Part shown: piece by piece, positions 49,473 to 58,472 of the stretch | Position numbering within the stretch: the stretch's first letter is position 1 | How the letters are laid out: each line of letters opens with the position of its first letter | NCBI GenBank assembly: GCA_963703085.1 | Contig: OY969789.1 | Coordinates: forward strand, 1,240,001 to 1,304,000 | DNA length: 64,000 nt | Source of the DNA: DATAEG01 sp963703085 | GTDB taxonomy: Bacteria > Actinomycetota > Actinomycetes > Mycobacteriales > Jatrophihabitantaceae | Direction of reading: 5' to 3' | Notes under the pieces: generated by a model | Databases searched by the model: none | What the model was told of the DNA's origin: nothing | The model's input: only the letters and a program-made list of their open reading frames with translations | Made by a program: the position numbers and the translations under genes

Positions 49473-51961
49473 CGGGACGTATAGGGCTGGCCGTCGGCGG
49501 CCGGTGCCCGCACCCGTCCGATGAATCCGGCCACCGCGATGATCGTCACCACGTACGGAAGCGTGAGCAGCAGGTTGGAGTCGACCGGGCCGCCTTGCAG
49601 CAACGACTGCAACTGGTCGAAGAAGCCGAACAGCAGAGCCGCGAGCACGGCCCCCTTCGGACTCCACTTGCCGAAGATGACGCAGGCCAACGCGATGAAG
49701 CCCTTACCCGCTGACATGTTCAGCTGGAATGCGCCGGGCGCACCGGTACCCAGTACCAGGAACGCGCCGCCCAACCCGGCGATGGCACCGGCCAGCAAGA
49801 GCGCGCGGTAACGGGTTCGCAGCACCTTGATGCCGACGGTGTCCGCGGCCCGCGGATGTTCACCGACCGAGCGCACCCGCAGGCCCCACCTGGTGTGGAA
49901 CAACGCGTAGTGCACCGCCCCGACCAGCAGGTACGTGCCGTACAGGTAGATGGTTCCGTCGAACAGCACCGGGCCGACGATCGGGATGTCCCCGAGACCC
50001 GGGATCTTGAACGACTTCAGGTAACCCGGTTGGTTGAACTCGGCGGCGTGCGGGCTCATCAACTTGATGAACAGGAAGCTGGTCAACCCCGTCACGAAAA
50101 GGTTCAGCACGACTCCGATGATCACCTGGTCGACGAGATAGCGGATCGCCATCACCGCCAGGATCGACGCGACCAGCACGCCGGCAAGCAGCCCACCGGC
50201 GATTCCCATCCAGACGCTGCCGGCCACCGATCCGATCAGCGCTGCGGCGAACGCACCGAACAGCAACTGCCCTTCGATGGCGACGTTGACCACGCCGGAC
50301 CGCTCCCCGATGAGGCCGGCGATGGCTCCGAGGATCAGTGGGATCGCAGCCGGGAACAACATGCCCTGCAACAGGGAAACCACGTTCAACCCGCTGAACG
50401 TTCCGGCGATGGACCAGATGATGAACGACAGCACCAGGCCGACGACGGTGACGCCGAGGCTGACATTCACCGGCACCCGCCTGATCAGGGCAAGCACTGC
50501 CGCGATCAGCATCAGCAGGCACAGCACCAGCACCGCCGGCTTCGCGGTGAATCCCCACTGCCCGATGTGGTACTTCTCGTTCGGCAGGAAGAACTGCAGT
50601 ACCGCATGGCCCTTCGAGCGCGGGCCGAGCGCGAAGAGCCGCGCCGAGATCACCGCCAGGACGATGCCCAGCACTCCCACCGCCACGTGCTTCGGCACCC
50701 GCGCGGCCTTGGTGGTACCGACGGTCACGGCCAAGTTGGTGGTCGCGCCGGTGATGCCGGCCAGACCGGCACTGCGCAGCCGGAAGATCGCCCGGGTCAG
50801 TCGCGGCGCCGCCACGAAGATGACGATGAGGGCCTGCACCACTGTGACCAGGTCGACCGGGATCTGCACCGCGGCCTGCATCTCCGCGCCGCCTTGCCGC
50901 AACGCGCCGAACAGCAGACCGGCGAAGACGGTGCCCATCGGGGTGTTGCGGCCGAGCAGCGCCACGGTGATCGCGTCGAAGCCGACATTGGAGTCGATGG
51001 CCGGCGTGACCTGGTAGGACGTCGCGCCGCCGAGGGCCAGCGAGGTTCCGGCCAGGCCGGCCAGCCCACCGGCGAGGGCGAGCGCCAGCATGGTGGTTCC
51101 CCCGACGCTCATCCCGGCAGTACGCGCGGCCGCGGGGTTCGCGCCGACCGCGCGTAGGCGGAAGCCGATCGAGCTGCGGGTGAGCAGCCACCACATGAGC
51201 ACCGCGGAGGCCAGCGCCAGCACGATGCCCAGGTCGATGGGCAGCTGCGATCCGAACAGGTGCGGATACCGAGCCGAGCCCGGAATCACCTTGCTGGCCT
51301 GCCCGCCCGGCCCGGAGATGATCGATTTCGTCGACAGCAGATAGCGCAGCCCGTAGAGCGCGACGTAGTTGAGCATGATCGTCGTGATCACCTCGTGCGC
51401 ACCGGTGCGTGCCTTGAGGAATCCGGCGATGAAGCCCCAAACTCCGCCGGCGACGATGCCGGCGGCGACGGCAACCACGAGGTGGACGAACGGCGGCAGC
51501 GACCAGGCGAACCCGACGTAGCCGGAGGCCATGGCGCCGGCGATGACCTGGCCCTGGCCACCGATGTTGAACAGCCCGGACCGGAAGGCGACCGAGACGC
51601 CCAGGCCGGCGCAGATCAGCGGCGTCGCGGTGAAGATCGTGCCGGTGATCGGCCCGAAGATGCCGCTCGTCGTGCCGTTGTTCTGGAAGTTGTAGATCGA
51701 GCCCTGGAACAGCGCCTTGTAGCCGTCCCGGACGGTGTAGAGCGCATCGAGGAAGAAGTCGCTGGGATGCTGGAAGAGGTAGCCGAGATCCGCGCGGCAT
51801 TGGTCGTCGGAGAAGACCATCAGCAACGCGCCGAGCACCAGGGCAAGGACGAGCGCGAGCAGCGTGACAAGCAGGTTGTCGCGCAGGGAATTGCTGCGCG
51901 GGGCGGGGGGGCCCTGCTGCGGCGGAGCCGACGCCGGCCGATCCGCGACCGCCGTGGTCAT
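49469..51961 (-). CDS. BMP-type nucleoside ABC transporter permease, two permease domains fused
   Basis: 830 aa integral membrane protein. Residues about 1-395 equal one YufP/NupP-like permease (FRSGLFNIGGQGQVIAGAM, GAHEVITTIMLNYVALYGL, GFRLRAVGANPAAARTAGM) and about 430-830 equal the YufQ/NupQ-like partner (IGERSGVVNVAIEGQLLFGAF, WGLRVRSVGEHPRAADTVGIK, GKGFIALACVIFGKWSPKGA). In most bacteria these are separate genes of 310-420 aa; here they form a single uninterrupted frame joined by a linker (RSAGLAGITGATTNLAVTVG). The ATG overlaps the ATPase stop. Imports nucleosides captured by the lipoprotein. Confidence 0.93.
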   Translation of the reverse strand: MTTAVADRPASAPPQQGPPAPRSNSLRDNLLVTLLALVLALVLGALLMVFSDDQCRADLGYLFQHPSDFFLDALYTVRDGYKALFQGSIYNFQNNGTTSGIFGPITGTIFTATPLICAGLGVSVAFRSGLFNIGGQGQVIAGAMASGYVGFAWSLPPFVHLVVAVAAGIVAGGVWGFIAGFLKARTGAHEVITTIMLNYVALYGLRYLLSTKSIISGPGGQASKVIPGSARYPHLFGSQLPIDLGIVLALASAVLMWWLLTRSSIGFRLRAVGANPAAARTAGMSVGGTTMLALALAGGLAGLAGTSLALGGATSYQVTPAIDSNVGFDAITVALLGRNTPMGTVFAGLLFGALRQGGAEMQAAVQIPVDLVTVVQALIVIFVAAPRLTRAIFRLRSAGLAGITGATTNLAVTVGTTKAARVPKHVAVGVLGIVLAVISARLFALGPRSKGHAVLQFFLPNEKYHIGQWGFTAKPAVLVLCLLMLIAAVLALIRRVPVNVSLGVTVVGLVLSFIIWSIAGTFSGLNVVSLLQGMLFPAAIPLILGAIAGLIGERSGVVNVAIEGQLLFGAFAAALIGSVAGSVWMGIAGGLLAGVLVASILAVMAIRYLVDQVIIGVVLNLFVTGLTSFLFIKLMSPHAAEFNQPGYLKSFKIPGLGDIPIVGPVLFDGTIYLYGTYLLVGAVHYALFHTRWGLRVRSVGEHPRAADTVGIKVLRTRYRALLLAGAIAGLGGAFLVLGTGAPGAFQLNMSAGKGFIALACVIFGKWSPKGAVLAALLFGFFDQLQSLLQGGPVDSNLLLTLPYVVTIIAVAGFIGRVRAPAADGQPYTSR

Positions 51962-53535
51962 GATTCCCCCTCAACGACGTGGTCGACCGCGGCCAGTTCG
52001 CTCGGATGTGCCTCGGCTTCGGAGATCGCCTGCTCGGCGGGTACGCCGGCCATCATCAGACCCACCTCGTCGCGGGACGCGCCGCCGGGCAGCTCGCCGA
52101 TCACGCCGCCGCGGTACATGACGACGATCCGGTCGGCCAACGCCAGCACTTCGTCCAGCTCGGTCGAGACGATGACCACCGGGGTGCCGTGATCGCGCTC
52201 GGCGACGATGCGTTTGTGGATCGCCTCCTGCGCCCCCACGTCGACCCCCCGGGTGGGTTGCGAGGCGATGAACAGCTTCAGCGGTCGGGACATCTCCCGG
52301 GCGATGACGAGCTTCTGCTGGTTGCCCCCGGACAGGGTGCTCGCCATCGCATCGCCGCCGGAGGTGCGGATGTCGAACTCGGTGATCCGCTCGGTCGCGT
52401 TCTTGGAAATCTCGCCGAGGTTCAGCCGCACCCCGTTGCCGAACGGCTTCTGGTCGAAGCGGTCCAGCACCAGGTTCTCGGCGACCGTGAACGTGTTGAC
52501 CAGCCCGTCGTGCTGGCGGTCCTCCGGGACGAACCCCACGCCGGCATGCAGCACTTCGCGCGGACTCTGTCCGGCCAGGTCGTTGCCGAACAGGGTGATC
52601 GATCCGGCGGTGGGGGTGCGCAACCCCAGCATCGCCTCGACGAGTTCCTCCTGGCCGTTGCCCTGCACTCCGGCCAGCGCAACGATCTCGCCGGCATGCA
52701 CTTCCAGGCTGACGTCCTGCACGGTGATCTGGCCGCGATCGTCGGCGACCGAAAGGCCCTGGACCGAGAGCGCGAGATCGCCCGGCGTAGCGGCGACCTT
52801 GTCGACGGTCAGGCTGACGTCGCGGCCGACCATCATCGCCGCCAGCTCGGTCTCGGTGGTGTCGGGGGCCGCCTCGCCGACCACCTTCCCGCGGCGGATG
52901 ACAGTGATCTTGTCGGCGATCGCCTTGACCTCACGCAGTTTGTGCGTGATGAACACGATCGAGGTGCCAGCGTCCTTGAGCTCGCGCATCACCCGGATCA
53001 GCTCGTCGATCTCCTGCGGGGTGAGCACCGCGGTCGGCTCGTCGAGGATGAGCACGCCGGCGTCGCCGAGCAATGCTTTGAGGATCTCGACCCGTTGCTG
53101 CACCCCGACCGGAAGCGCACCGACGACGGCGTCGGGATCAACGGCCAACCCGTACCGCTCGGAGAGCTCGCGGACCCGCTTGCGGGCCGTCGACTTGGAC
53201 AACGTGCCCAGCGGCCCGGTCGTCCATTCGTGCCCGAGCATCACGTTCTCGGCCACGGTGAACACCGGGACGAGCATGAAGTGCTGGTGCACCATGCCGA
53301 TCCCGGCGGCCAGCGCGTCACCCGGCCCGGCAAACGTACGCGGCGTGCCGTCGATGACGATCTCGCCGCCGTCCGGCTGATAGAGCCCGTACAACACATT
53401 CATCAGGGTGGACTTGCCGGCGCCGTTCTCCCCGAGCAGCGCGTGGATCTCGCCGGGCTCGATGGTCAGGTCGATCGAGTCGTTGGCCACCAGCGGACCG
53501 AACCGTTTGGTGATCCCGCGTAGCTCGAGCTTCAT
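51958..53535 (-). CDS. BMP-type nucleoside ABC transporter ATP-binding protein (double NBD)
   Basis: 525 aa with two nucleotide-binding domains. NBD1: LLGENGAGKSTLMNVL, LPVGVQQRVEILKALL, ILDEPTAVLTPQE, ITHKLREV. NBD2: LAGVQGNGQEELVEAMLGL (degenerate Walker A), LSGGNQQKLVIAREMSR, IASQPTRGVDVGAQE and VSTELDEVLALADR. This NupO/YufO/RbsA-like double ATPase drives the fused permease. Starts with ATG 53535 after a GAGGTGCATGG stretch. Confidence 0.94.
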   Translation of the reverse strand: MKLELRGITKRFGPLVANDSIDLTIEPGEIHALLGENGAGKSTLMNVLYGLYQPDGGEIVIDGTPRTFAGPGDALAAGIGMVHQHFMLVPVFTVAENVMLGHEWTTGPLGTLSKSTARKRVRELSERYGLAVDPDAVVGALPVGVQQRVEILKALLGDAGVLILDEPTAVLTPQEIDELIRVMRELKDAGTSIVFITHKLREVKAIADKITVIRRGKVVGEAAPDTTETELAAMMVGRDVSLTVDKVAATPGDLALSVQGLSVADDRGQITVQDVSLEVHAGEIVALAGVQGNGQEELVEAMLGLRTPTAGSITLFGNDLAGQSPREVLHAGVGFVPEDRQHDGLVNTFTVAENLVLDRFDQKPFGNGVRLNLGEISKNATERITEFDIRTSGGDAMASTLSGGNQQKLVIAREMSRPLKLFIASQPTRGVDVGAQEAIHKRIVAERDHGTPVVIVSTELDEVLALADRIVVMYRGGVIGELPGGASRDEVGLMMAGVPAEQAISEAEAHPSELAAVDHVVEGES

Positions 53536-53596
53536 CCATGCACCTCCGGGTCGGTCCTCACCAGCCGGTGCCGCAAGTGGGGAACGGGGCTTACAT

Positions 53597-53636
53597 GCCG
53601 ACGCTGCGCTGGTCAGTCAACCAGCGCAGCGTCGGC
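53597..53636 (-). terminator. 17-bp stem-loop between the lipoprotein and ATPase genes
   Basis: GCCGACGCTGCGCTGGT, six-base loop CAGTCA, and the perfect complement. Located 20 bp after the stop of the binding lipoprotein gene and 61 bp before the ATPase start. No U-tract; most consistent with partial termination or 3' mRNA stabilisation, keeping lipoprotein expression above that of the transporter. Confidence 0.7.
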
Positions 53637-53656
53637 GTGCGAAAGGAGCGACTACC

Positions 53657-54760
53657 TCACTTCGGCTGAGCCGGCGAGGTGATCTTGATGGTGCCGGAGA
53701 TGATGTCCTGCTTGATCTTGTCCAGTTCCGTCTTCAGCGAGGAGTCGACCTTGCTGTCGAAGTCGTGGAACGGGGAGAGCCCGGTGCCTCCGTTGCTGAG
53801 GTCGCCGATGTAGTCCTTCGCCGAGAAGGTGCCACCGGAGTCGGCGGCGACCGCGGTGTGCACGGCACCCTTGACGTCCTTGAACACCGTCGACAAGAAG
53901 ACGCTCTGGTACTGCGGCGCGGAGACGAACCCGTCCGTATCGACCCAGATGACGACCGCCTTGCCGCTCGACTTGGCGATTGCCGCGGAGCCCAGGCCCA
54001 GACCGCCGGCCACCGGGAACACCACGTCGGCGCCCTGGTTGATGAAGTTCTGGGTCAGCGTCTGGCCCTTGTTCTGGTCGGTGAAGCCACCACCGAAGGT
54101 GCCCTTCTGCGACTTCTCATCCCAGCCGAGCACCTTGACGTTCTTGTGCTTCTGCTGGTTGAAGTACTGCACGCCCTCCCAGAACCCGTCCATGTAGATG
54201 GTGACCGGTGGGATCTTGAGGCCACCGTAGGTCGCCACCACGCCGCTCTTGGAGTACCCGGCCGCCAGGTAACCGCCCATGAAGCCACCCTGGGCGGCGT
54301 TGAACTGCAGGCCCTGCCAGTTGGTGCCGTTGCCGGGGTTGTCGACCTCCGCGAAGTGCTGGTTCGGGTTCGCCTTGGCCGCGTTACCGGTCGCGGTACC
54401 CATCAGGCCACCGACCGTGACGATGAGGTTGCACTTCTGGGCCAGCAGTTTGTTGATGTTGGTCGTGTAGTCGGTCTCGGTCTTCGACTCGACGTAGCTG
54501 ACCGTCGCCTTGCCCTCGGTCTGCGCCTGCTGCATACCCGCCCACGCCGACGCGTTGAACGACTTGTCATCGATGCCGCCGGTGTCGGTGACCATGCAGG
54601 CCTTGAAGTTCGAGGTCCCCCCGCCGCTCGCGGAGCTCGATCCGCCCGAGGTGCCGCTGGAGGTCTTACCGCTGTTGTCCTTCTTGCTGCCGCACCCGGC
54701 CATTGCCAGGGTCAGACAGGCAAGTCCGGCGACCACCGCCGTTCCGCGCCATCTCTGCAC
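53657..54760 (-). CDS. BMP family nucleoside-binding lipoprotein
   Basis: 367 aa. Lipoprotein signal LACLTLAMAGCGSKK with lipobox LAMAGC (lipidated Cys about residue 23), Ser/Gly linker, then the BMP/PnrA fold: CMVTDTGGIDDKSFNASAWAGMQQAQ, LIVTVGGLMGTATGNAAKANP, QGGFMGGYLAAGYSKSGVVATYGG, GADVVFPVAGGLGLGSAAIAKSSGKAVVIWVDTDG. PnrA/BmpA proteins bind purine nucleosides. GTG 54760 has an ideal AAGGAG signal six bases upstream. First gene of the nucleoside uptake/catabolism operon (lipoprotein, ATPase, permease, micro-ORFs, cdd, deoA). Confidence 0.95.
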   Translation of the reverse strand: MQRWRGTAVVAGLACLTLAMAGCGSKKDNSGKTSSGTSGGSSSASGGGTSNFKACMVTDTGGIDDKSFNASAWAGMQQAQTEGKATVSYVESKTETDYTTNINKLLAQKCNLIVTVGGLMGTATGNAAKANPNQHFAEVDNPGNGTNWQGLQFNAAQGGFMGGYLAAGYSKSGVVATYGGLKIPPVTIYMDGFWEGVQYFNQQKHKNVKVLGWDEKSQKGTFGGGFTDQNKGQTLTQNFINQGADVVFPVAGGLGLGSAAIAKSSGKAVVIWVDTDGFVSAPQYQSVFLSTVFKDVKGAVHTAVAADSGGTFSAKDYIGDLSNGGTGLSPFHDFDSKVDSSLKTELDKIKQDIISGTIKITSPAQPK

Positions 54761-54850
54761 GAAGATCTCCTTCTTTCAGCTGTTCGACTCCGGAATCACG
54801 CCCGCCGCCAGGCTGCGGCAGGTCATGGAGTCCGGCATGAGGTGACCGAC

Positions 54851-54891
54851 ACAGTAGTCCCGTCCGGATTACCGTCCGGTGTCCTGTCCGG
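54851..54891 (-). promoter_or_regulatory. Promoter of the nucleoside operon with three 12-bp-spaced CCGGAC sites
   Basis: Minus-strand TACTGT (54851-54856) is a -10 candidate giving a leader of about 85 bases. Immediately upstream, CCGGAC occurs three times at exactly 12-bp intervals (54862, 54874, 54886 on the + strand as GTCCGG), covering the -35 region. The rest of the 355-bp gap 54761-55115 shows only a TAGAGT (55026-55031) that may be the sdh -10. Confidence 0.5.
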
Positions 54892-55115
54892 TTGTGTCAT
54901 CCGATCGTTGCGATCCCAGCCGCTCGGGCCTGCGCTGGCATCGGTGGATGCTGCCAAAAGCCCGGTGTCTGGATCGTCACAGCCCGATCCAGGACGGCCC
55001 GGACGTGCTGCCGACGCCCGCAGACTAGAGTCCAGTCCGGGCGAGAACACCGCCGGTCGGCCTGCCTGGGCGGGTCTGAATGTCACCGTCCGCCGCACGT
55101 GAGGAGCCGCCTGCC

Positions 55116-55565
55116 GTGACGTCCGAGGTGTCCACCGCGCAGCCGGCCGACGGCATCGCGCGGCCGGGCCCGCCGAAGCCGCGACCGGGCGGGACGCTCT
55201 ACCGGGGCCGCGAGGGAATGTGGTCCTGGGTGGCCCACCGGATGACCGGAGTGCTCACCTTCTTCTTCCTCTTCGCGCACGTCCTGGACACCGCGCTGGT
55301 CCGGGTCTCACCGGAGTCCTACGACCGCGTCATCGACACGTACAAGAACCCGTTCGTCAACGTGATGGAGGTCGGCCTCGTCGGCGCGGTGCTGTACCAC
55401 GCGTTGAACGGCCTGCGCATCATTGCCGTCGACTTCTGGGAAAAGGGTCCGAAGTACCAGCGGCAGATGCTGTGGACGATCGTCGGGGTCTGGGTTGTCG
55501 TGATGGTGCCGGGTGCCTTCTTCATGCTGAAGCACACCGTCGAGGTCTGGTTGGGCACGACGTGA
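55116..55565 (+). CDS. sdhC: Succinate dehydrogenase cytochrome b556 subunit
   Basis: 149 aa, three transmembrane helices. SdhC features: RGREGMWSWVAHRMTGVLTFFFLFAHVLDTALV, with SxxxHRxTG-like segment and heme-ligand His in LYHALNGLRIIAVDFWEKG. GTG 55116 is preferred because GAGGAG lies nine bases upstream; ATG 55080 is in-frame but without signal. Followed by sdhD with GTGA overlap. Electrons from FAD/Fe-S subunits reach quinone here. Confidence 0.9.
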   Translation: MTSEVSTAQPADGIARPGPPKPRPGGTLYRGREGMWSWVAHRMTGVLTFFFLFAHVLDTALVRVSPESYDRVIDTYKNPFVNVMEVGLVGAVLYHALNGLRIIAVDFWEKGPKYQRQMLWTIVGVWVVVMVPGAFFMLKHTVEVWLGTT

Positions 55566-55966
55566 GCCCCGCCGATCTGGCCGCACCGCGGTCGCCGTCC
55601 CGGCGCACCAGCCGGACGAACTTCGAGATGTACTCGTGGATTTTCATGCGGGTGTCCGGCGTCTTTCTCGTGGTGCTCGTGCTCGGCCACCTGTTCATCA
55701 TGAACGTGCTCGACGGCGGCGTGCAGCGGGTCAACTGGGGCTTCGTCGCCGGCCGCTGGGCGTCACCGTTCTGGCAGGTCTGGGATCTGTTGATGCTCTG
55801 GCTGGCGCAACTGCACGGCGCCAACGGCCTGCGCACCGTCATCGATGACTACACCCGCCGCGACGCCACCAGGTTCTGGTTGAAGATGCTGCTCTACTCC
55901 GCGACGGTGCTGGTGATCGCGCTGGGCACACTGGTGATCTTCACCTTCGATCCGAACCTCTCGTAG
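55562..55966 (+). CDS. sdhD: Succinate dehydrogenase hydrophobic membrane anchor subunit
   Basis: 134 aa, three helices: MYSWIFMRVSGVFLVVLVLGHLFIMNVL, WQVWDLLMLWLAQLHGANGLRTVIDDYTRR (heme/quinone-site His) and MLLYSATVLVIALGTLVIFTFD. GTG 55562 overlaps the sdhC stop. Matches actinobacterial SdhD, which is shorter than SdhC and lies directly before sdhA. Confidence 0.9.
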   Translation: MSPADLAAPRSPSRRTSRTNFEMYSWIFMRVSGVFLVVLVLGHLFIMNVLDGGVQRVNWGFVAGRWASPFWQVWDLLMLWLAQLHGANGLRTVIDDYTRRDATRFWLKMLLYSATVLVIALGTLVIFTFDPNLS

Positions 55967-55977
55967 GGACGCGCCCG

Positions 55978-57726
55978 ATGCCCACTCACACGTACGACGT
56001 CGTCATCGTCGGTGCCGGCGGCGCCGGCATGCGCGCCGCACTGGAGTCTTCGAAGCGGGCCCGGACGGCCGTACTGACCAAGTTGTACCCGACCCGCTCG
56101 CACACCGGCGCGGCACAGGGCGGCATGTGCGCAGCGCTGGCCAACGTCGAAGAGGACAACTGGGAGTGGCACACCTTCGACACGATCAAGGGCGGCGACT
56201 ACCTGGTGGACCAGGACGCCGCGGAGATCATGTGCAAGGAGGCGATCGACGCCGTCCTCGACCTGGAGAAGATGGGCCTGCCGTTCAACCGCACCCCGGA
56301 CGGCCGGATCGACCAGCGCCGGTTCGGCGGCCATACCCGCGACCACGGCAAGCACCCGGTACGCCGGTCCTGCTACGCCGCGGACCGCACCGGGCACATG
56401 ATCCTGCAGACGCTGTACCAGAACTGCGTCAAGCAGGACGTCGAGTTCTACAACGAGTTCTACGTGCTGGACCTGCTGCTCACGACCGGTCCGGACGGGG
56501 TGCGCCGCGCGTCCGGCGTGGTCGCGTTCGAACTTGCCAGCGGCGAGATCCATGTGTTCCGGGCGAAGTCGGTCATCCTGGCCACCGGAGGATTCGGCAA
56601 GGTCTTCAAGACCACCTCGAACGCGCACACCCTGACCGGCGACGGGATGGGTCTGGTCTGGCGCCGCGGCCTGCCCTTGGAAGACATGGAGTTCTACCAA
56701 TTCCACCCCACCGGGCTGGCCGGGTTGGGCATCCTGTTGTCCGAGGCGGCCCGTGGCGAAGGCGCGATCCTGCGCAACGGCGCGGGCGAAGCGTTCATGG
56801 AGCGCTACGCGCCGACCATGAAAGATCTGGCGCCGCGCGACATGGTGGCCCGCTACATGTCGATCGAGGTGCGCGAGGGCCGCGGCGCCGGGCCGAACAA
56901 GGACCACATCCTGCTGGACCTCACCCATCTGGATCCGGCGCACATCGATGCCAAGCTGCCGGACATCACCGAGTTCGCCCGCACCTATCTCGGAGTTGAG
57001 CCCTACACCGAACCGGTGCCGGTCTTTCCCACCGCGCATTACGCAATGGGTGGGGTGCCGACCAACGTGGACGGTGAGGTGCTCGTCGACAACGACGAGG
57101 TGGTGCCCGGGCTGTACGCCGCGGGCGAAGTGGCCTGCGTGTCGGTGCACGGCGCGAACCGGCTGGGCACCAACTCGCTGCTGGACATCAACGTCTTCGG
57201 CCGGCGGGCCGGCGTTGCCGCGGCGGAGTATGCCCAGAGCGCAACGCTGGCCGAGCTGCCCGACCGCGTGCCGGAGGCGACCGTGGCCGGCATGGTGCGC
57301 CGGCTGATGGAATCGTCCGGGACCGAACGCGTGGCCACCATCCGAGCCGAATTGCAGTCGACGATGGACCTGAACGCGCAGGTATACCGAACCGAAGCGA
57401 CGCTGAAACAGGCGAAGGCCGACATCGCCGAGCTGACCGAGCGCTATGCCCAGGTGGCCATCACCGACAAGGGCAAGCGGTTCAATTCAGATCTGCTCGA
57501 GGCGATCGAACTCGGCTTCCTGCTCGACCTGGCCGCCGTCCTCGTCGCCGGCGCACTGGCCCGCACCGAGTCACGCGGCGGCCACGCCCGGGAGGACTAT
57601 CCGGCCCGCGACGATGTGAACTTCCTGCGGCACACGATGGCCTACCGACAGGACGACGGCGACATCCGGCTGGACTACAAGCCGGTCGTGATCACCCGCT
57701 ACCAACCCATGGAACGGAAGTACTGA
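55978..57726 (+). CDS. sdhA: Succinate dehydrogenase flavoprotein subunit
   Basis: 582 aa. FAD-binding VVIVGAGGAGMRAALESSKRA; covalent FAD-His in TRSHTGAAQGGMCAAL (His42); substrate loop HPTGLAGLGILLSEAARGEGAIL, catalytic-site RDMVARYM, and GLYAAGEVACVSVHGANRLGTNSLLDINVFGRRAG. C-terminal DFLDDLAAVLVAGALARTESRGGHAREDYPARDD... region with the usual REDYP. Oxidises succinate in the TCA cycle at the membrane's cytoplasmic face. Confidence 0.97.
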   Translation: MPTHTYDVVIVGAGGAGMRAALESSKRARTAVLTKLYPTRSHTGAAQGGMCAALANVEEDNWEWHTFDTIKGGDYLVDQDAAEIMCKEAIDAVLDLEKMGLPFNRTPDGRIDQRRFGGHTRDHGKHPVRRSCYAADRTGHMILQTLYQNCVKQDVEFYNEFYVLDLLLTTGPDGVRRASGVVAFELASGEIHVFRAKSVILATGGFGKVFKTTSNAHTLTGDGMGLVWRRGLPLEDMEFYQFHPTGLAGLGILLSEAARGEGAILRNGAGEAFMERYAPTMKDLAPRDMVARYMSIEVREGRGAGPNKDHILLDLTHLDPAHIDAKLPDITEFARTYLGVEPYTEPVPVFPTAHYAMGGVPTNVDGEVLVDNDEVVPGLYAAGEVACVSVHGANRLGTNSLLDINVFGRRAGVAAAEYAQSATLAELPDRVPEATVAGMVRRLMESSGTERVATIRAELQSTMDLNAQVYRTEATLKQAKADIAELTERYAQVAITDKGKRFNSDLLEAIELGFLLDLAAVLVAGALARTESRGGHAREDYPARDDVNFLRHTMAYRQDDGDIRLDYKPVVITRYQPMERKY

Positions 57727-57728
57727 GC

Positions 57729-58442
57729 GTGACGCAGAGCGCGCGCACCGTGACGGTGAAGATCCGGCGGTTCAACCCGGAGACGGACACCGAGCCGCAC
57801 TGGCAGAGCTTCCGCGTCGAGGCACAGCCCGGCGACCGGGTGCTGAACCTGTTGCACACCATCAAGTGGTACGCCGACGGGTCGCTGACGTTCCGCCGCT
57901 CCTGCGCGCACGGAGTCTGTGGCAGTGATGCGATGCGCATCAACGGCGTGAACCGGCTGGCCTGCAAGGTACTGACGAAAGACCTGCCGGACGAGATCAC
58001 CATCGAGCCGATCAAGGGCCTGCCGGTGGAGAAGGATCTCGTCGTGGACATGGAGCCGTTCTTCGAGGCGTATCGCGCGGTCCAACCGTTCCTGATGACC
58101 AGCGGGCATGAGCCGACCCGGGAGTGGATCCAATCCCCGGAAGATCGCGAGCGGTTCGACGACACCACGAAGTGCATCCTGTGCGCCGCGTGCACCTCGT
58201 CCTGCCCGGTGTACTGGACCGATGGCTCCTACTTCGGACCAGCGGCGATCGTGAACGCGCACCGCTTCATCTTCGACAGCCGCGACACCGGCGCCGACGA
58301 GCGACTGGAAATCCTCAACGACCGCGAAGGCGTCTGGCGCTGCCGCACCACGTTCAACTGCACCGAGGCGTGCCCGCGCGGCATCCAGGTCACCAAGGCC
58401 ATCCAAGAAGTGAAGCGAGCGTTGATCTTCCGACGAGTCTGA
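57729..58442 (+). CDS. sdhB: Succinate dehydrogenase iron-sulfur subunit
   Basis: 237 aa. 2Fe-2S ligands in RSCAHGVCGSDAMRING ... LAC (third ligand position Asp, as in E. coli), 4Fe-4S CILCAACTSSCPV, and 3Fe-4S/4Fe-4S second group C in FNCTEACPRGIQVTKAI. GTG 57729, two bases after the sdhA stop. Final gene of sdhCDAB; followed at once by a dispersed repeat. Confidence 0.97.
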   Translation: MTQSARTVTVKIRRFNPETDTEPHWQSFRVEAQPGDRVLNLLHTIKWYADGSLTFRRSCAHGVCGSDAMRINGVNRLACKVLTKDLPDEITIEPIKGLPVEKDLVVDMEPFFEAYRAVQPFLMTSGHEPTREWIQSPEDRERFDDTTKCILCAACTSSCPVYWTDGSYFGPAAIVNAHRFIFDSRDTGADERLEILNDREGVWRCRTTFNCTEACPRGIQVTKAIQEVKRALIFRRV

Positions 58443-58472
58443 TCGCTGCTCTTACGATCGCCTGATCGGTTA

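Noticed and set aside
51958..53535. Second ATPase domain with Gln in place of the Walker B Glu (IASQPTRG)
   Set aside because: That substitution is the norm in the second domain of RbsA/YufO-type double ATPases, so it is not a peculiarity of this gene.
54761..55115. Riboswitch in the gap between the BMP gene and sdhC
   Set aside because: No recognisable aptamer (purine, TPP, cobalamin) could be seen; only the CCGGAC repeats and promoter elements stand out.
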